A stretch of DNA of 64,000 bases from Lachnospiraceae bacterium (GCA_017938405.1 JAGBBP010000004.1:59764-123763), one strand, 5' to 3'; positions 34,176-43,215 are shown, numbered from the stretch's first letter. Numbers and translations are program-made. The notes: generated from the letters alone by a model not told the origin.

Positions 34176-35426
34176 ATGAGGACAAGGTGTACAAAATATG
34201 TAGCAGTACTTATAACGGTTCTGTTATGCAGTGTCATGGGCTGTAAAAAAGGAGAGGAAGGGAAAATACCGGAGGGTGCTACCCTTACGCCGGAGGTTAC
34301 AAAAGAGGTAGAAGATGATAAGGAAATAACAGAAGTACCGGGAACCTATGAAGGTTATACCGAGGCCCCCATGTTACAGGAGTCGGTGAAGAGAAAGAAA
34401 TTGCCGGAGGTAGAAAAACGTCTTCCGGTTCCTGCGGATATTTACGCGGTAAATGATGTTACCGTAGGGATGTACGGGGCAGATGCACAATTTGCAACGG
34501 AAAATGCGGAAACCCTTACAAAGGAGTTGGTGTCGGAAGGATTGTTCCGGTATTCGGACGACGGGGCAATTGCACCGAATATTGCTAAGTCTTATACCGT
34601 AAATGCCGATTTTACAAAATATACAATTTATCTGCGGGAAGGCCTGCGATGGTCCGACGGCGTTCTGTTTACTGCGGATGACTGTGTTTTCTTTTATGAG
34701 AAGTTGTGTTTGAAGGAAGCTTTCGGTGAATCACTGTGGTCTTGCTTTACGGCAACGGATGAGAAAGGGAACGTGGGGAAAGCGACCATTCAAAAATTAG
34801 ACGACTATAGTTTACAGATTACATTTCCGTCTGAGAAGCCGGACTTTTTGCCGCAGCTGTTAGCACAGGGTGGTATATGCTTTGCGCCGGAACACTATTT
34901 TGTAAATCTGATGCCGGAATTTATGGGAGAGAGTGCGGCGTTAGCAAAGGCAAAACATATGGGATATGATTCGGTAGAGGAAATGTTAAGAGAGACGGTG
35001 GGAAATGCCTGGAACACACCGGGAGTACCGACGCTGAATGCTTTTTGTATCTCTACGGAGGAGGGGAAAGACGATGTTACCGGTGATTACTATGAATTCG
35101 TACGTAATCCGTATTATTGGAAGGTAGACGGAGCAGGAAAACAGCTTCCGTATATGGACCGTTTAACCTTTACGCGTATTTCCGATGAGTCGCAGAAAAT
35201 GTTGCTAACTACGGAAGGCTTTTTAACGGTCAGCAGATTATATCCGGAGCAGATGGAAGAAGCAAGAAACGGTACATCCAGAGGAAAATATCGGATTGTT
35301 ACATGGAGTACTACCGTGTCTTATGCGGTAAATCTGAATTTAAAGAATTTCCCGGAGCAATGTCCATATGAGGAAGTACTGCGTGGAATCGGCGCGGCAC
35401 ATCCGGAGTATTGGTATACGGAGTAA
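34176..35426 (+). CDS. family-5 (peptide-type) solute-binding lipoprotein, short form
   Basis: 416 residues. Lipobox SVMGC with Cys23, a charged linker to about 85, then an SBP_bac_5-like domain (SEGLFRYSDDGAIAPNIAKSYTVN, LREGLRWSDGVLFTADDCVF). The family normally has 500-600 residues in two lobes. This one stops at about the point where the second lobe should be built (AVNLNLKNFP region), and the stop is followed after 12 bp by mgtC with a normal site. It may be a decayed gene or a truncated binding protein used for something else. AGGAGG precedes the ATG. Confidence 0.8.
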   Translation: MRTRCTKYVAVLITVLLCSVMGCKKGEEGKIPEGATLTPEVTKEVEDDKEITEVPGTYEGYTEAPMLQESVKRKKLPEVEKRLPVPADIYAVNDVTVGMYGADAQFATENAETLTKELVSEGLFRYSDDGAIAPNIAKSYTVNADFTKYTIYLREGLRWSDGVLFTADDCVFFYEKLCLKEAFGESLWSCFTATDEKGNVGKATIQKLDDYSLQITFPSEKPDFLPQLLAQGGICFAPEHYFVNLMPEFMGESAALAKAKHMGYDSVEEMLRETVGNAWNTPGVPTLNAFCISTEEGKDDVTGDYYEFVRNPYYWKVDGAGKQLPYMDRLTFTRISDESQKMLLTTEGFLTVSRLYPEQMEEARNGTSRGKYRIVTWSTTVSYAVNLNLKNFPEQCPYEEVLRGIGAAHPEYWYTE

Positions 35427-35438
35427 GGGGGCGATGAG

Positions 35439-36131
35439 ATGGAAGCATATATTCCGGACATATTGAAAGAGATCAATGCGGTATCGGTGACCGTAAGGCT
35501 GGTATTGGCGTTGTTGTGTGGCGGTATTCTCGGCGTGGAGCGTGGAAGAAAGAAGCGTCCTGCGGGGTTCCGTACCTATATGCTGGTATGTATGGGCGCG
35601 ACGTTGGTGATGATTACAAACCAATATATTACGGAAGTGTACGGCGGAACAGACCCGGCACGTATGGGAGCACAGGTGATTTCCGGAATCGGCTTTTTGG
35701 GCGCGGGAACGATTATCGTAACCGGGCGTAATCGGGTGAAAGGTCTTACAACGGCTGCCGGTCTGTGGGCCGCTGCTTGTGTGGGCCTTTCCCTGGGAAT
35801 TGGGTTTTATACGGGAGCCGTGGTGGGCTGTGTGCTGATTTTTGTGGTTATGGCATTGATGCAACGGTTGGATGATTGGGTGATGGCATCTACGAAAGTG
35901 ATTAACCTGTATGTGGAGTTTGACCAAATGTCGGATGTGGGAGCATTTATACGATTTACAAAGGAACAGGGATTTCGGATCAGTGACTTGGAAATGACCA
36001 GAGCGAACGGTGTCGAAGAGAAAGGAACGGCAATCTTGTGTACTTTACGGTTGCCGAAAAAGAAACCTCACGCAGAGATACTGCAAATGCTTAGTGAGGC
36101 GGAACGTATACGTTATGTAGAAGAGTTATAA
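35439..36131 (+). CDS. MgtC/SapB family membrane protein
   Basis: 230 residues. N-terminal MgtC domain with four to five helices and the conserved GGILGVERGRKKRPAGFRTY (about 28-47) and GIGFLGAGTI (about 85-94). A cytoplasmic C-terminal ACT-like domain follows (about 150-230). MgtC proteins are linked to magnesium limitation and F-ATPase or phosphate control in other bacteria; the role here is unknown. It starts 12 bp after the short binding protein, so they probably share a transcript. Confidence 0.93.
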   Translation: MEAYIPDILKEINAVSVTVRLVLALLCGGILGVERGRKKRPAGFRTYMLVCMGATLVMITNQYITEVYGGTDPARMGAQVISGIGFLGAGTIIVTGRNRVKGLTTAAGLWAAACVGLSLGIGFYTGAVVGCVLIFVVMALMQRLDDWVMASTKVINLYVEFDQMSDVGAFIRFTKEQGFRISDLEMTRANGVEEKGTAILCTLRLPKKKPHAEILQMLSEAERIRYVEEL

Positions 36132-36142
36132 TTGCAAAAAGA

Positions 36143-36173
36143 AAGAGCAAGTCCCAAAGGGCTTGCTCTTTTT
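36143..36173 (+). terminator. terminator after mgtC-like gene
   Basis: AGAGCAAG pairs with CTTGCTCT, followed by TTTTTATG. Confidence 0.88.
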
Positions 36174-36197
36174 ATGCTTATAAGCAAATGCCTTGAT

Positions 36198-37346
36198 TTA
36201 GAATGCCGGGAGATTATCTTCCGGGTCGGAAATGGTATAATCCTTGGAAATCTCTGCAATATACTCGGTTACGGCGGTATAGGTTAAGTTCGACTTAATG
36301 GTATCCAGTACATCATCACCCATGTAACGCTTTACGTATTGGAGTGCATAGTGGTTAAGATCATCCTCAGTGGAGTAAAGATAGGTTTCTCCTTCCGTGC
36401 GTGCATCCTCAAATAACCAATCACTGTACGGCTGATAAGAAGAGAGGTAAGTAGCACCGGTTACCAGAGACTTATCGGTGGTTTCGTCGGCGTAATCGGT
36501 ACGGTCATCTTCTTCTGCATAGGTAGCACAAAGGGTTTCGAAATATTCTCCGGCCTTTACCTTGTCTAACATTTCCTGTGCCTTCGCCTTGGTATCTTTT
36601 GCAGCAGCTTTGATAGCTTCATTGTCGGCACCTTCCTCGGTTACTACCGGGAATTCAAGCACACGGTAGTCTACGGAATCGTAGTCGCCCTTGTTGGCAT
36701 CGTATTCTGCCTGTGCTTCGTCGTCGCTTGCAGCCATCTCAACGGCAAGATACTCGGAATAAGCAAGAGCAAGAAGATTGTCTTCAATAATCTTCTTTAA
36801 ATCCTTTTCCGTTGCACCGTAAGTAGAGGAAAGGTAAGCATCCGTATCTACGCCGGAAGCATCGGCTGCAGCCTGGGTCTGCTCCATAAACTCTTTATAA
36901 TCGTCTGTAATATCTAAGGAAACATTCTTTGCCTTCGCATCGGCAATCAGGGCCTTGTTTTCTTTGATGGAAGTAACGGTACGTTCTTCAAAGAAATCGT
37001 TCCAGGTGGCGCCGGTCTCTTCGTTGTATACGGTAGTATATAAAGATGCCAGGTCGTTTACACCCATATAAGCCAAAATGGTTGCATTGCTGTTGATTAA
37101 GTTGGTCTTGTGGAAATTAAATTCCATTTCGGAAACCGATTCGTTGTTTACACGGAAAAACTCTTTGTATTTTCTCTTGTGCTTGAGAATCGGAACGGTA
37201 ACAATCAAAGCAACAAGGCATACAAGAATGGCAACCGTAGCTACGGTAGTAAGGATGCTCTTTTTCTTTGCCTTCTTTGCGGCTGCTTCACGTGCCATAA
37301 CCTTGCGGTCATAGCTGGTCAGTTTCTTTTCTTCGTTTTGACTCAT
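36198..37346 (-). CDS. membrane-anchored SurA/PrsA-like N-domain protein
   Basis: 382 residues. A Lys/Ala-rich cytoplasmic start precedes one transmembrane helix (about 31-54). The large extracytoplasmic region has the helical pattern of SurA_N/PrsA chaperones (residues about 65-215; ALAYSEYLAVEMAASDDEAQAEYDANKGDYDSV). A C-terminal part (about 220-340) could be a diverged parvulin-like domain, but no clear PPIase active site is evident. It would assist folding of exported proteins outside the membrane. The ribosome site before the ATG is weak (AGAAAG), and an in-frame stop 9 nt upstream excludes a longer start. Confidence 0.7.
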   Translation of the reverse strand: MSQNEEKKLTSYDRKVMAREAAAKKAKKKSILTTVATVAILVCLVALIVTVPILKHKRKYKEFFRVNNESVSEMEFNFHKTNLINSNATILAYMGVNDLASLYTTVYNEETGATWNDFFEERTVTSIKENKALIADAKAKNVSLDITDDYKEFMEQTQAAADASGVDTDAYLSSTYGATEKDLKKIIEDNLLALAYSEYLAVEMAASDDEAQAEYDANKGDYDSVDYRVLEFPVVTEEGADNEAIKAAAKDTKAKAQEMLDKVKAGEYFETLCATYAEEDDRTDYADETTDKSLVTGATYLSSYQPYSDWLFEDARTEGETYLYSTEDDLNHYALQYVKRYMGDDVLDTIKSNLTYTAVTEYIAEISKDYTISDPEDNLPAF

Positions 37347-37480
37347 TTCTTTCTATCGCAGGCGTAACAAAATCCCGCGACAAACCTCCTTTAAAATTAA
37401 TCTGCCCCTATTTTACACTATTTTTGGACAAGAATAAAGAGGTTTTGCAGAAATTCATAAAAATCTCACAAATATTTTCC

Positions 37481-37509
37481 TTGAAATTTAAAAAGAAATA
37501 GTATATGAT
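37481..37509 (+). promoter_or_regulatory. promoter of the peptide importer operon
   Basis: TTGAAA, 17-bp spacer, TATGAT. Confidence 0.72.
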
Positions 37510-37560
37510 AGGAGCGTAAAATTTAATATGCGGAGGAAATCCGCGAACGGAGGTAGTTAC

Positions 37561-39081
37561 ATGAAAAAGAAAGCAGTATTTCTTGCACTACTTATTTCCG
37601 TCACCGCACTTTGCGCATGCAACGGCGGCAGACAGGAAAAGAAAGGTTCGGAGGATACATCCGCGGTAGTAGGAATAACACAGGATTTGGACAGTCTTGA
37701 CCCTCACATTGCAGTAGCGGCAGGAACCGATGAAGTCTTGTTTAACGTCTTCGAAGGATTGGTAAAGCCTTCCGTAGATGGTACTTTGGTTCCTGCGGTA
37801 GCAAAGGATTATACGATTGCACCGGACGGTAAGTCGTATACCTTTACCTTGCGTGAAAATGTGAAGTTTCATAACGGCGAGGTAGTTACTGCAGACGATG
37901 TGGTATATTCGATTGAGCGTTGCGCCGGTCTCCTTGACAATCAGGATCCTGAAGTTGTCGTGGAATCGGCGCTTTCTGTTATTTCAGCCGTGGAAAAGGT
38001 GGGAGAAGACACCGTTGTATTAACGCTTTCCGAGCCGAATACGGAACTTTTGGGATTCCTTACTTGTGCAATCATCCCGAAGGACTATACAATGCAGAAG
38101 AGTGCACCGGTGGGAACGGGACCTTTTCGTTTTGTTTCCTATACGCCGTTAACCAGCTTCGTAATGGAACGGAATGAGGACTATTACGGAGAGAAACCGT
38201 ACTTGGAAAAGGTTACCTTTAAGATTTGTTCCGGTAACGATGCGGCATTTATGGAGTTGTTGGCGGGAAGCATTGATGTGTTTCCGTATTTGACGGATGA
38301 GCAGGCCTCCCAGCTTCCGACGGACTATAATCTGGAAGTGGGAGCAACCAATGTGGTGCAGGCCATGTTTTTAAACAATGAGTTTGCGCCGTTTACCGAC
38401 TTGAAAGTACGTCAGGCACTTTGTTATGCGGTAGATAAAGAAGAATTACTAAACATTGTATCCGGCGGAAGAGGCCACATCATCGGCAGTAATATGTTCC
38501 CGAATTTCGGTGTATATTACGATGAGACGCTGGAAAACTACTACACCTATCAGCCGGAAAAGGCAAAGGAGCTTCTTGCACAGGCAGGATATGATGAAAA
38601 CAATCCGCTGACCTTTACGGTAAAGGTGCCGTCCAACTACGATATCCATGTGGCAACGGCCCAGGTATTGGTAGAGCAATATAAAAAGGTAGGCGTAAAG
38701 GCGGAGATTCAGTTGATTGAGTGGGCAGCCTGGTTGTCTGACGTGTACAAGGCAAGAGAGTATGAAGCCACTATCGTGGGACTGGATTCGGCGTTGGCAC
38801 CCAGCGACGTGTTAAAGCGGTATACGTCTACCGCCAAGAACAACTTTGTAAATTATGAAAATACGAAATTTGATGAATTATTTACAAAAGCGTTGACGAG
38901 TACCGACGAGAATGAAAAGGTTACTTTATATAAGAACATTCAGAAGTTATTGACCGAGGATGCTGCAAGTGTATATTTGCAGGATGGTGCAAAGTTGGTG
39001 GCAGTGAACAAGCGGTTCACGAATTTCTTATTCTACCCGGTATATGTATTGGATATGGCGGCAATTAAGCCTGCGCAGTAA
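37561..39081 (+). CDS. peptide ABC transporter substrate-binding lipoprotein
   Basis: 506 residues. Lipobox ALCAC with Cys20, then a full-length SBP_bac_5 fold (DLDSLDPHIAVAAGTDEVLFNVFEGLV near 50-76; FTLRENVKFHNGEVVTADDVVYSIE near 98-122; KVRQALCYAVDKEELLNIV near 281-299). It binds oligopeptides, or nickel or opines in some subfamilies, outside the cell. It delivers them to the permeases encoded 315 bp downstream, on the far side of hairpin element A3. ATG at 37561 has GGAGG 7 nt upstream; the in-frame ATG at 37528 has no comparable site. Confidence 0.93.
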   Translation: MKKKAVFLALLISVTALCACNGGRQEKKGSEDTSAVVGITQDLDSLDPHIAVAAGTDEVLFNVFEGLVKPSVDGTLVPAVAKDYTIAPDGKSYTFTLRENVKFHNGEVVTADDVVYSIERCAGLLDNQDPEVVVESALSVISAVEKVGEDTVVLTLSEPNTELLGFLTCAIIPKDYTMQKSAPVGTGPFRFVSYTPLTSFVMERNEDYYGEKPYLEKVTFKICSGNDAAFMELLAGSIDVFPYLTDEQASQLPTDYNLEVGATNVVQAMFLNNEFAPFTDLKVRQALCYAVDKEELLNIVSGGRGHIIGSNMFPNFGVYYDETLENYYTYQPEKAKELLAQAGYDENNPLTFTVKVPSNYDIHVATAQVLVEQYKKVGVKAEIQLIEWAAWLSDVYKAREYEATIVGLDSALAPSDVLKRYTSTAKNNFVNYENTKFDELFTKALTSTDENEKVTLYKNIQKLLTEDAASVYLQDGAKLVAVNKRFTNFLFYPVYVLDMAAIKPAQ

Positions 39082-39083
39082 AG

Positions 39084-39371
39084 GCGCGTTGGCTCGGGTG
39101 TGGCGATTCTTACGTTTTTAGTTGGAAAATTTCAAAGCAGTACAGGCTGGCAGACGGAGCATTTTTGTTTTTGCTTTTCCCGAAGGGTCGCGCTTTTAGC
39201 GCAGTCGAAATCACCTCCTAGCGGTTCTAAGTCTCGAGGACTCACCCGAGAGACGTTTAGAACCGGTTGGAGGAAGTTTGACGGAGCGTTGCGACATGCA
39301 AAAACGAAATGCTACCGTCAATAGCCTGTACGGTAGGAAAACTTCCCCAATACGTAAGAAGGGAACCGCGC
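39084..39371 (-). repeat. hairpin element family A, copy 3 (head on minus strand)
   Basis: Head 39173-39299, reading GCATGTCGCAACGCTCC to CGGGAAAAGC on the minus strand. The arms pair: ACAGGCTGGCAGACGGAGCA with its partner near 39305-39328, and GCGCG (39084) with CGCGC (39367-39371). The head's variable hairpin reads CCTCC...GGAGG where copies 1 and 2 read CCTCT...AGAGG. It lies between the binding-protein and permease genes of one importer, so transcription must cross it or restart. Nothing else is seen in 39082-39395. Confidence 0.86.
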
Positions 39372-39395
39372 AAATAAAGGAAAGGAGGGTCAGAG

Positions 39396-40337
39396 ATGAA
39401 CTATTTTATAAAGAAGACAATTGCATTATTGGCGACACTTTTGGTAGCTGCATTTCTGACCTTCCTTGCTTTTGAAGTGATTCCGTCGGATGCGGCGTTA
39501 ACAAAGCTGGGAATGGATGCCACGGAAGAAGAAGTGGAAGCACTGCGGGAAGCAATGGGCCTGAATCGTTCCCTTCCCGTACGGTACGGCGACTTTTTGC
39601 TGGGTGCCGTAAAAGGAGATTTCGGGGATTCCGTGCAGTACGGCATTCCCGTAACCAGGCTTCTTGCCAACCGCTTTGGCGTAACCATCGGACTTGCCCT
39701 GCTTTCGTTTGTGCTGATTGTAGGAATTTCTGTGCCGGTTGGGATTTTGGCGGCACGGGCAAAAACGAAAACAGGGGAGGGCTTTTTTGCCTTTCTGACC
39801 CAGATTATGATGGCGGTACCGCCGTTCTTTTTAGGAATGTTGATTACGCTGTTATTCGGTATTGTACTCCGGTGGTTTGCACCGGGAAGTTATGTGGCGG
39901 CGGGAGACGACTTTTTCGGGTTTCTGCGATTTATGGTATTTCCGGCTATGGCGGTGGCAATTCCGAAAATCGGTATGACGGTGCGCTTTTTGCAAAGCTC
40001 TTTAAAGGAGCAGATGCAGGCGGATTATGTACGTACCGCAAAGAGCAAAGGTTGTACGAAAAGGCGGGTGCTCTGGGCCCATGTGCTGCGAAATGCCATG
40101 ATACCGGTGGTAACATTTTTGACGATGGTGATGGCGGAAATACTGGCGGGAAGTATTGTCATTGAACAGGTATTTAATTTGTCCGGTATCGGGCGGCTTT
40201 TGGCGGTTTCCATTTCCGGCAGAGACTATCCGGTGGTCCGGGCCATTGTATTGTATACCACGGCAGTGGTGGTTGTGTTAAACTACGGGGCGGATATGCT
40301 GTGTCGTTTCCTGGACCCGAGAATTAAGGAGATGTAA
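39396..40337 (+). CDS. peptide ABC transporter permease (DppB/OppB type)
   Basis: 313 residues. First helix at about 8-30, then an extracellular segment with AMGLNRSLPVRYGDFLLGAVKGDFGDSV, typical of DppB/OppB. Five further helices follow, with the EAA-loop YVRTAKSKGCTKRRVLWAHVLRNA near 210-233, which docks on the ATPase. AAAGGAGG precedes the ATG. With the OppC-type partner 87 bp downstream it forms the membrane channel of the importer. Confidence 0.94.
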   Translation: MNYFIKKTIALLATLLVAAFLTFLAFEVIPSDAALTKLGMDATEEEVEALREAMGLNRSLPVRYGDFLLGAVKGDFGDSVQYGIPVTRLLANRFGVTIGLALLSFVLIVGISVPVGILAARAKTKTGEGFFAFLTQIMMAVPPFFLGMLITLLFGIVLRWFAPGSYVAAGDDFFGFLRFMVFPAMAVAIPKIGMTVRFLQSSLKEQMQADYVRTAKSKGCTKRRVLWAHVLRNAMIPVVTFLTMVMAEILAGSIVIEQVFNLSGIGRLLAVSISGRDYPVVRAIVLYTTAVVVVLNYGADMLCRFLDPRIKEM

Positions 40338-40424
40338 GAAAGACAGTACCGGACGTTGGAGTAGAAGGTAAGATGACGAAATAGGAAAATGCCATTTGAG
40401 ATTGTGGAAAGGAGGAATGTAGGA

Positions 40425-41243
40425 ATGGCCGGCTGGTTTAAAAAAGACGGAAAATGGAATGTAAACCGTATCATTGGTTTTTCGCTGGTTGTGATTGCGC
40501 TGGTGTTTTCTTTGGTCGGCTGTTTTTATACGCCTTACGATCCGAATGCCATGCATGGGGACCTAAAGAATGCGGAGCCCTCCCTTTCCCATTGGTTCGG
40601 TACGGACAATTTCGGGCGTGATGTACTTTCCCGTGTGATGAAGGGGGCAGGGACCACCTTTTTGGTAGGACTTTCCGTGGTTTCCATCGGTGCGGTAGGA
40701 GGTTGTCTTCTGGGGGCCTTTACCGGATATTTCGGCGGAAAAGCGGATTTGATTCTGATGCGTGTAAACGATGCGGTGGCGGCAATTCCGAGTATTTTAC
40801 TGGCCCTGGTGTTTGTGGGTATTTTCGGAAGCGGTACGCTGCAGTTGATTGCTGCGCTGGGCATTTTATTTGTTCCAAGCTTTGCCAGAGTAGTGCGAAG
40901 CGGGTTTGTGGTGCAAAAGGAACTGGATTATGTGAAGAATGCGAGACTTATGGGAGCCGGCCATTTGCGGATTATGTTCGTGCATATTTTGCCGAACATT
41001 CGTAGCAGTTTGTTTTCTGCCCTTGCCATCGGTTTTAATAATGCGGTGTTGTCGGAGGCAGCCATGAGCTATTTGAGTCTCGGTGTACAGCCGCCGGATG
41101 CCAGTCTCGGCCGTATGCTTTCCGAGGCGCAGCCGTATTTTTTCCGGGCACCGTGGAATGCCCTTGCACCGGGATTTATGATTTTGTTTTGCGTGTTAGG
41201 TGTCGGTTTGCTTAGTATCGGGGGAGGGGAGTCGCATGATTGA
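40425..41243 (+). CDS. peptide ABC transporter permease (DppC/OppC type)
   Basis: 272 residues. N-terminal cytoplasmic stretch and first helix (about 15-37), then YDPNAMHGDLKNAEPSLSHWFGTDNFGRDVLSRVM, the signature outer segment of DppC/OppC. The EAA loop is YVKNARLMGAGHLRIMFVHILPNI near 170-193. ATG at 40425 has AAAGGAGG 8 nt upstream, so the longer frame from 40389 is rejected. The stop overlaps the next start by 8 nt (GCATGATTGA), indicating translational coupling with the ATPase. Confidence 0.94.
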   Translation: MAGWFKKDGKWNVNRIIGFSLVVIALVFSLVGCFYTPYDPNAMHGDLKNAEPSLSHWFGTDNFGRDVLSRVMKGAGTTFLVGLSVVSIGAVGGCLLGAFTGYFGGKADLILMRVNDAVAAIPSILLALVFVGIFGSGTLQLIAALGILFVPSFARVVRSGFVVQKELDYVKNARLMGAGHLRIMFVHILPNIRSSLFSALAIGFNNAVLSEAAMSYLSLGVQPPDASLGRMLSEAQPYFFRAPWNALAPGFMILFCVLGVGLLSIGGGESHD

Positions 41244-42825
41244 CGAAACAAATGCTTTTGCAAAAACAACATTGCTTCGGGTGGAATCCCTTTCCGTAGC
41301 ATTTCCGAAACCGGCGGGCGGAGAAAAAACGGTAGTCAACCGGATTTCTTTTTCCGTGAAGGAAGGGGAAATTCTCGGAATTGCGGGAGAGTCCGGTTCC
41401 GGGAAAAGTATGACCGCATTGGCGGTTATGGGGCTTTTGCCGGATAACGCGAGATGCTCGGGGGAAGGAATCTTTTTTGACGGAAGAAATCTGTGTGCGT
41501 TCGGGACGAAGGCGAAAAAAGAGGAAGAAAAGCTGCGACAGGAATTGTCGGGAAAAGAAATGGCGATGATTTTTCAGGAACCGTTAACATCGCTCAATCC
41601 GGTGCTTACAGTGGGAAAGCAGTTGGAGGAGCCTCTTTTGTTGCATACAAAGCTTACGGAGGAAGAACGTCACAAAGTAATGCTTTCCGCACTTGCGCAG
41701 GCGGAATTAAAAAACGGGGAGCAGTTACTTTCTGCATATCCCCATCAGCTTTCCGGCGGTATGCGGCAGCGTGTTATGATTGCTATGGCCATGATCAATA
41801 AGCCGCGTCTGCTCATTGCAGATGAACCGACCACAGCACTGGATGCGGTGACGGAACGGGAAATCGTAAAATTAATCCGGAAGCTTGCAAAGGAGAACCG
41901 GATGTCGGTTGTTTTTATTTCCCATGATTTGGCGGTACTGCGGGAACTTTGCGACCGGGTGATGATTATGAAGGACGGACAAATCGTAGAGGAAGGCCCT
42001 GTGGAGCGGATTTTTGAGGCACCGGAACGTACTTATACCAAAAAACTTATGAAGGCGGCGGTAAAGGGACCGAAGGAAGGAACGGAAGAAGCAACAAGGA
42101 GCCGGGAAGAGAATGTAATTGTTGCGGAGAATATCTGTGTTACGTATAAGGGTACAAGAGGGTTGTTCCGGAAAAAAGAAGAGAAGCAGGCGGTAAAAAA
42201 TGTTTCTTTTTCTGTAAAGCGGGGCGAGATTTTCGGCATTGTGGGAGAGAGCGGCTGCGGGAAATCTACATTATTAAAGGCGGTTTCCGGATTGCTTTCT
42301 GAGTACGAAGGGAATATTCGGTGTGATTCCGGGGTGCAGATGGTATTTCAGGACCCGTATACCAGCTTAAATCCGGCGAAAAAAGTGGGGTGGATTTTGG
42401 AGGAACCCCTTCGATTAAAGACTACCTTATCCAAGGAAGAACGCCAGGCAAGAGTGAGGGAAATGTTAAAGGAAACAGAGCTCCCGGAGGATGCGGCGGG
42501 GCGCCGGGTGGCGGAGCTTTCCGGCGGACAACGGCAGAGAGTGGCCATTGCTGCGGCGCTGATTACGAAACCGGAACTGGTGCTTCTCGACGAACCGGTG
42601 TCGGCGTTGGATGTAACGGTGCAGGCACAGATATTGGAACTTTTGCTCCGGTTACAGCGGGAACACAATCTGACCTATGTATTTGTGTCCCACGATATGG
42701 CGGTGGTGCGAAAGATTTGTGACCGGGTGATGGTAATGAAAGACGGCTGTGTTGTGGAGTGCGGTGAAACGGAGGAGTTATTTTTGCAACCGCAGCAGGA
42801 GTATACGAAGAAATTATTGGGCTAG
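41236..42825 (+). CDS. fused double ATPase of peptide importer (DppD-DppF)
   Basis: 529 residues. Two complete ATPase domains in one chain. The first has GESGSGKS (about 47-54), signature LSGGMRQR and Walker B LLIADEPTTALD. The second has GESGCGKS (about 337-344), LSGGQRQR and LVLLDEPVSALD. In most bacteria these are two proteins (OppD and OppF). Each domain carries the extra oligopeptide-type C-terminal piece only in shortened form. ATG at 41236 has GGGAGGGGAG upstream. Last gene of the importer operon. Confidence 0.94.
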   Translation: MIDETNAFAKTTLLRVESLSVAFPKPAGGEKTVVNRISFSVKEGEILGIAGESGSGKSMTALAVMGLLPDNARCSGEGIFFDGRNLCAFGTKAKKEEEKLRQELSGKEMAMIFQEPLTSLNPVLTVGKQLEEPLLLHTKLTEEERHKVMLSALAQAELKNGEQLLSAYPHQLSGGMRQRVMIAMAMINKPRLLIADEPTTALDAVTEREIVKLIRKLAKENRMSVVFISHDLAVLRELCDRVMIMKDGQIVEEGPVERIFEAPERTYTKKLMKAAVKGPKEGTEEATRSREENVIVAENICVTYKGTRGLFRKKEEKQAVKNVSFSVKRGEIFGIVGESGCGKSTLLKAVSGLLSEYEGNIRCDSGVQMVFQDPYTSLNPAKKVGWILEEPLRLKTTLSKEERQARVREMLKETELPEDAAGRRVAELSGGQRQRVAIAAALITKPELVLLDEPVSALDVTVQAQILELLLRLQREHNLTYVFVSHDMAVVRKICDRVMVMKDGCVVECGETEELFLQPQQEYTKKLLG

Positions 42826-42900
42826 AATCAATCGGAAGTCTTTGCCTGACCGACGAATGTTGTTCGGAAAAGGATTCTGAAAGAAAAGAAGAAAAACTGT

Positions 42901-42929
42901 TGACAAGACAGGCCTTCTGGTATATTCTA
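42901..42929 (+). promoter_or_regulatory. promoter of the lysine riboswitch-dapA transcript
   Basis: TTGACA, 17-bp spacer, TATTCT, about 20 bp before the riboswitch. Confidence 0.85.
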
Positions 42930-42948
42930 TGGATATAAAATAAATTGT

Positions 42949-43114
42949 GATAGAGGCGCATTGATTATCAGTACACTGCGGGATATGTCAGGACATAGAG
43001 GAACGTGGGGGAAAGGATGAGATGCCGAAGTAAGTGGCTGCCTGAGGGTTGCTTGCTGGGGCCGGGGTTAACAGCCGCGGAACTGTCATCATTCATTTGA
43101 TGGAGGGCTATCGA
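42949..43114 (+). ncRNA. lysine riboswitch (L-box)
   Basis: Typical L-box core blocks in order: ATAGAGGCGC (42951), ATCAGTA, GGGGGAAAGG, GATGCCGAAG (43021), GGTTGCTTGCTGGGG, and AACTGTCATC (43081) closing onto GGGCTATCG. It sits upstream of dapA, the first committed gene of lysine synthesis. High lysine should favour the terminator downstream. Confidence 0.92.
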
Positions 43115-43170
43115 AGATATTTCACACAGAGGGTCTGTGTGGAACTTTACCGAATAGGTGTATTCTTCGA

Positions 43171-43202
43171 GAACCGTCATCAGAGACGGTTTTTTCATAT
43201 TT
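43171..43202 (+). terminator. riboswitch-controlled terminator
   Basis: AACCGTC pairs with GACGGTT, followed by TTTTTC, directly before the dapA ribosome-binding site. Confidence 0.88.
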
Positions 43203-43215
43203 TAGGAGGTGCGAT

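Noticed and set aside
34176..35426. Frameshift as the cause of the short binding protein
   Set aside because: No continuation of the family is visible in other frames after the stop; mgtC starts 12 bp later with its own site.
39100..39475. Frames across the gap before the permease gene
   Set aside because: Cover element A3 and the ribosome site of the permease; no family resemblance.
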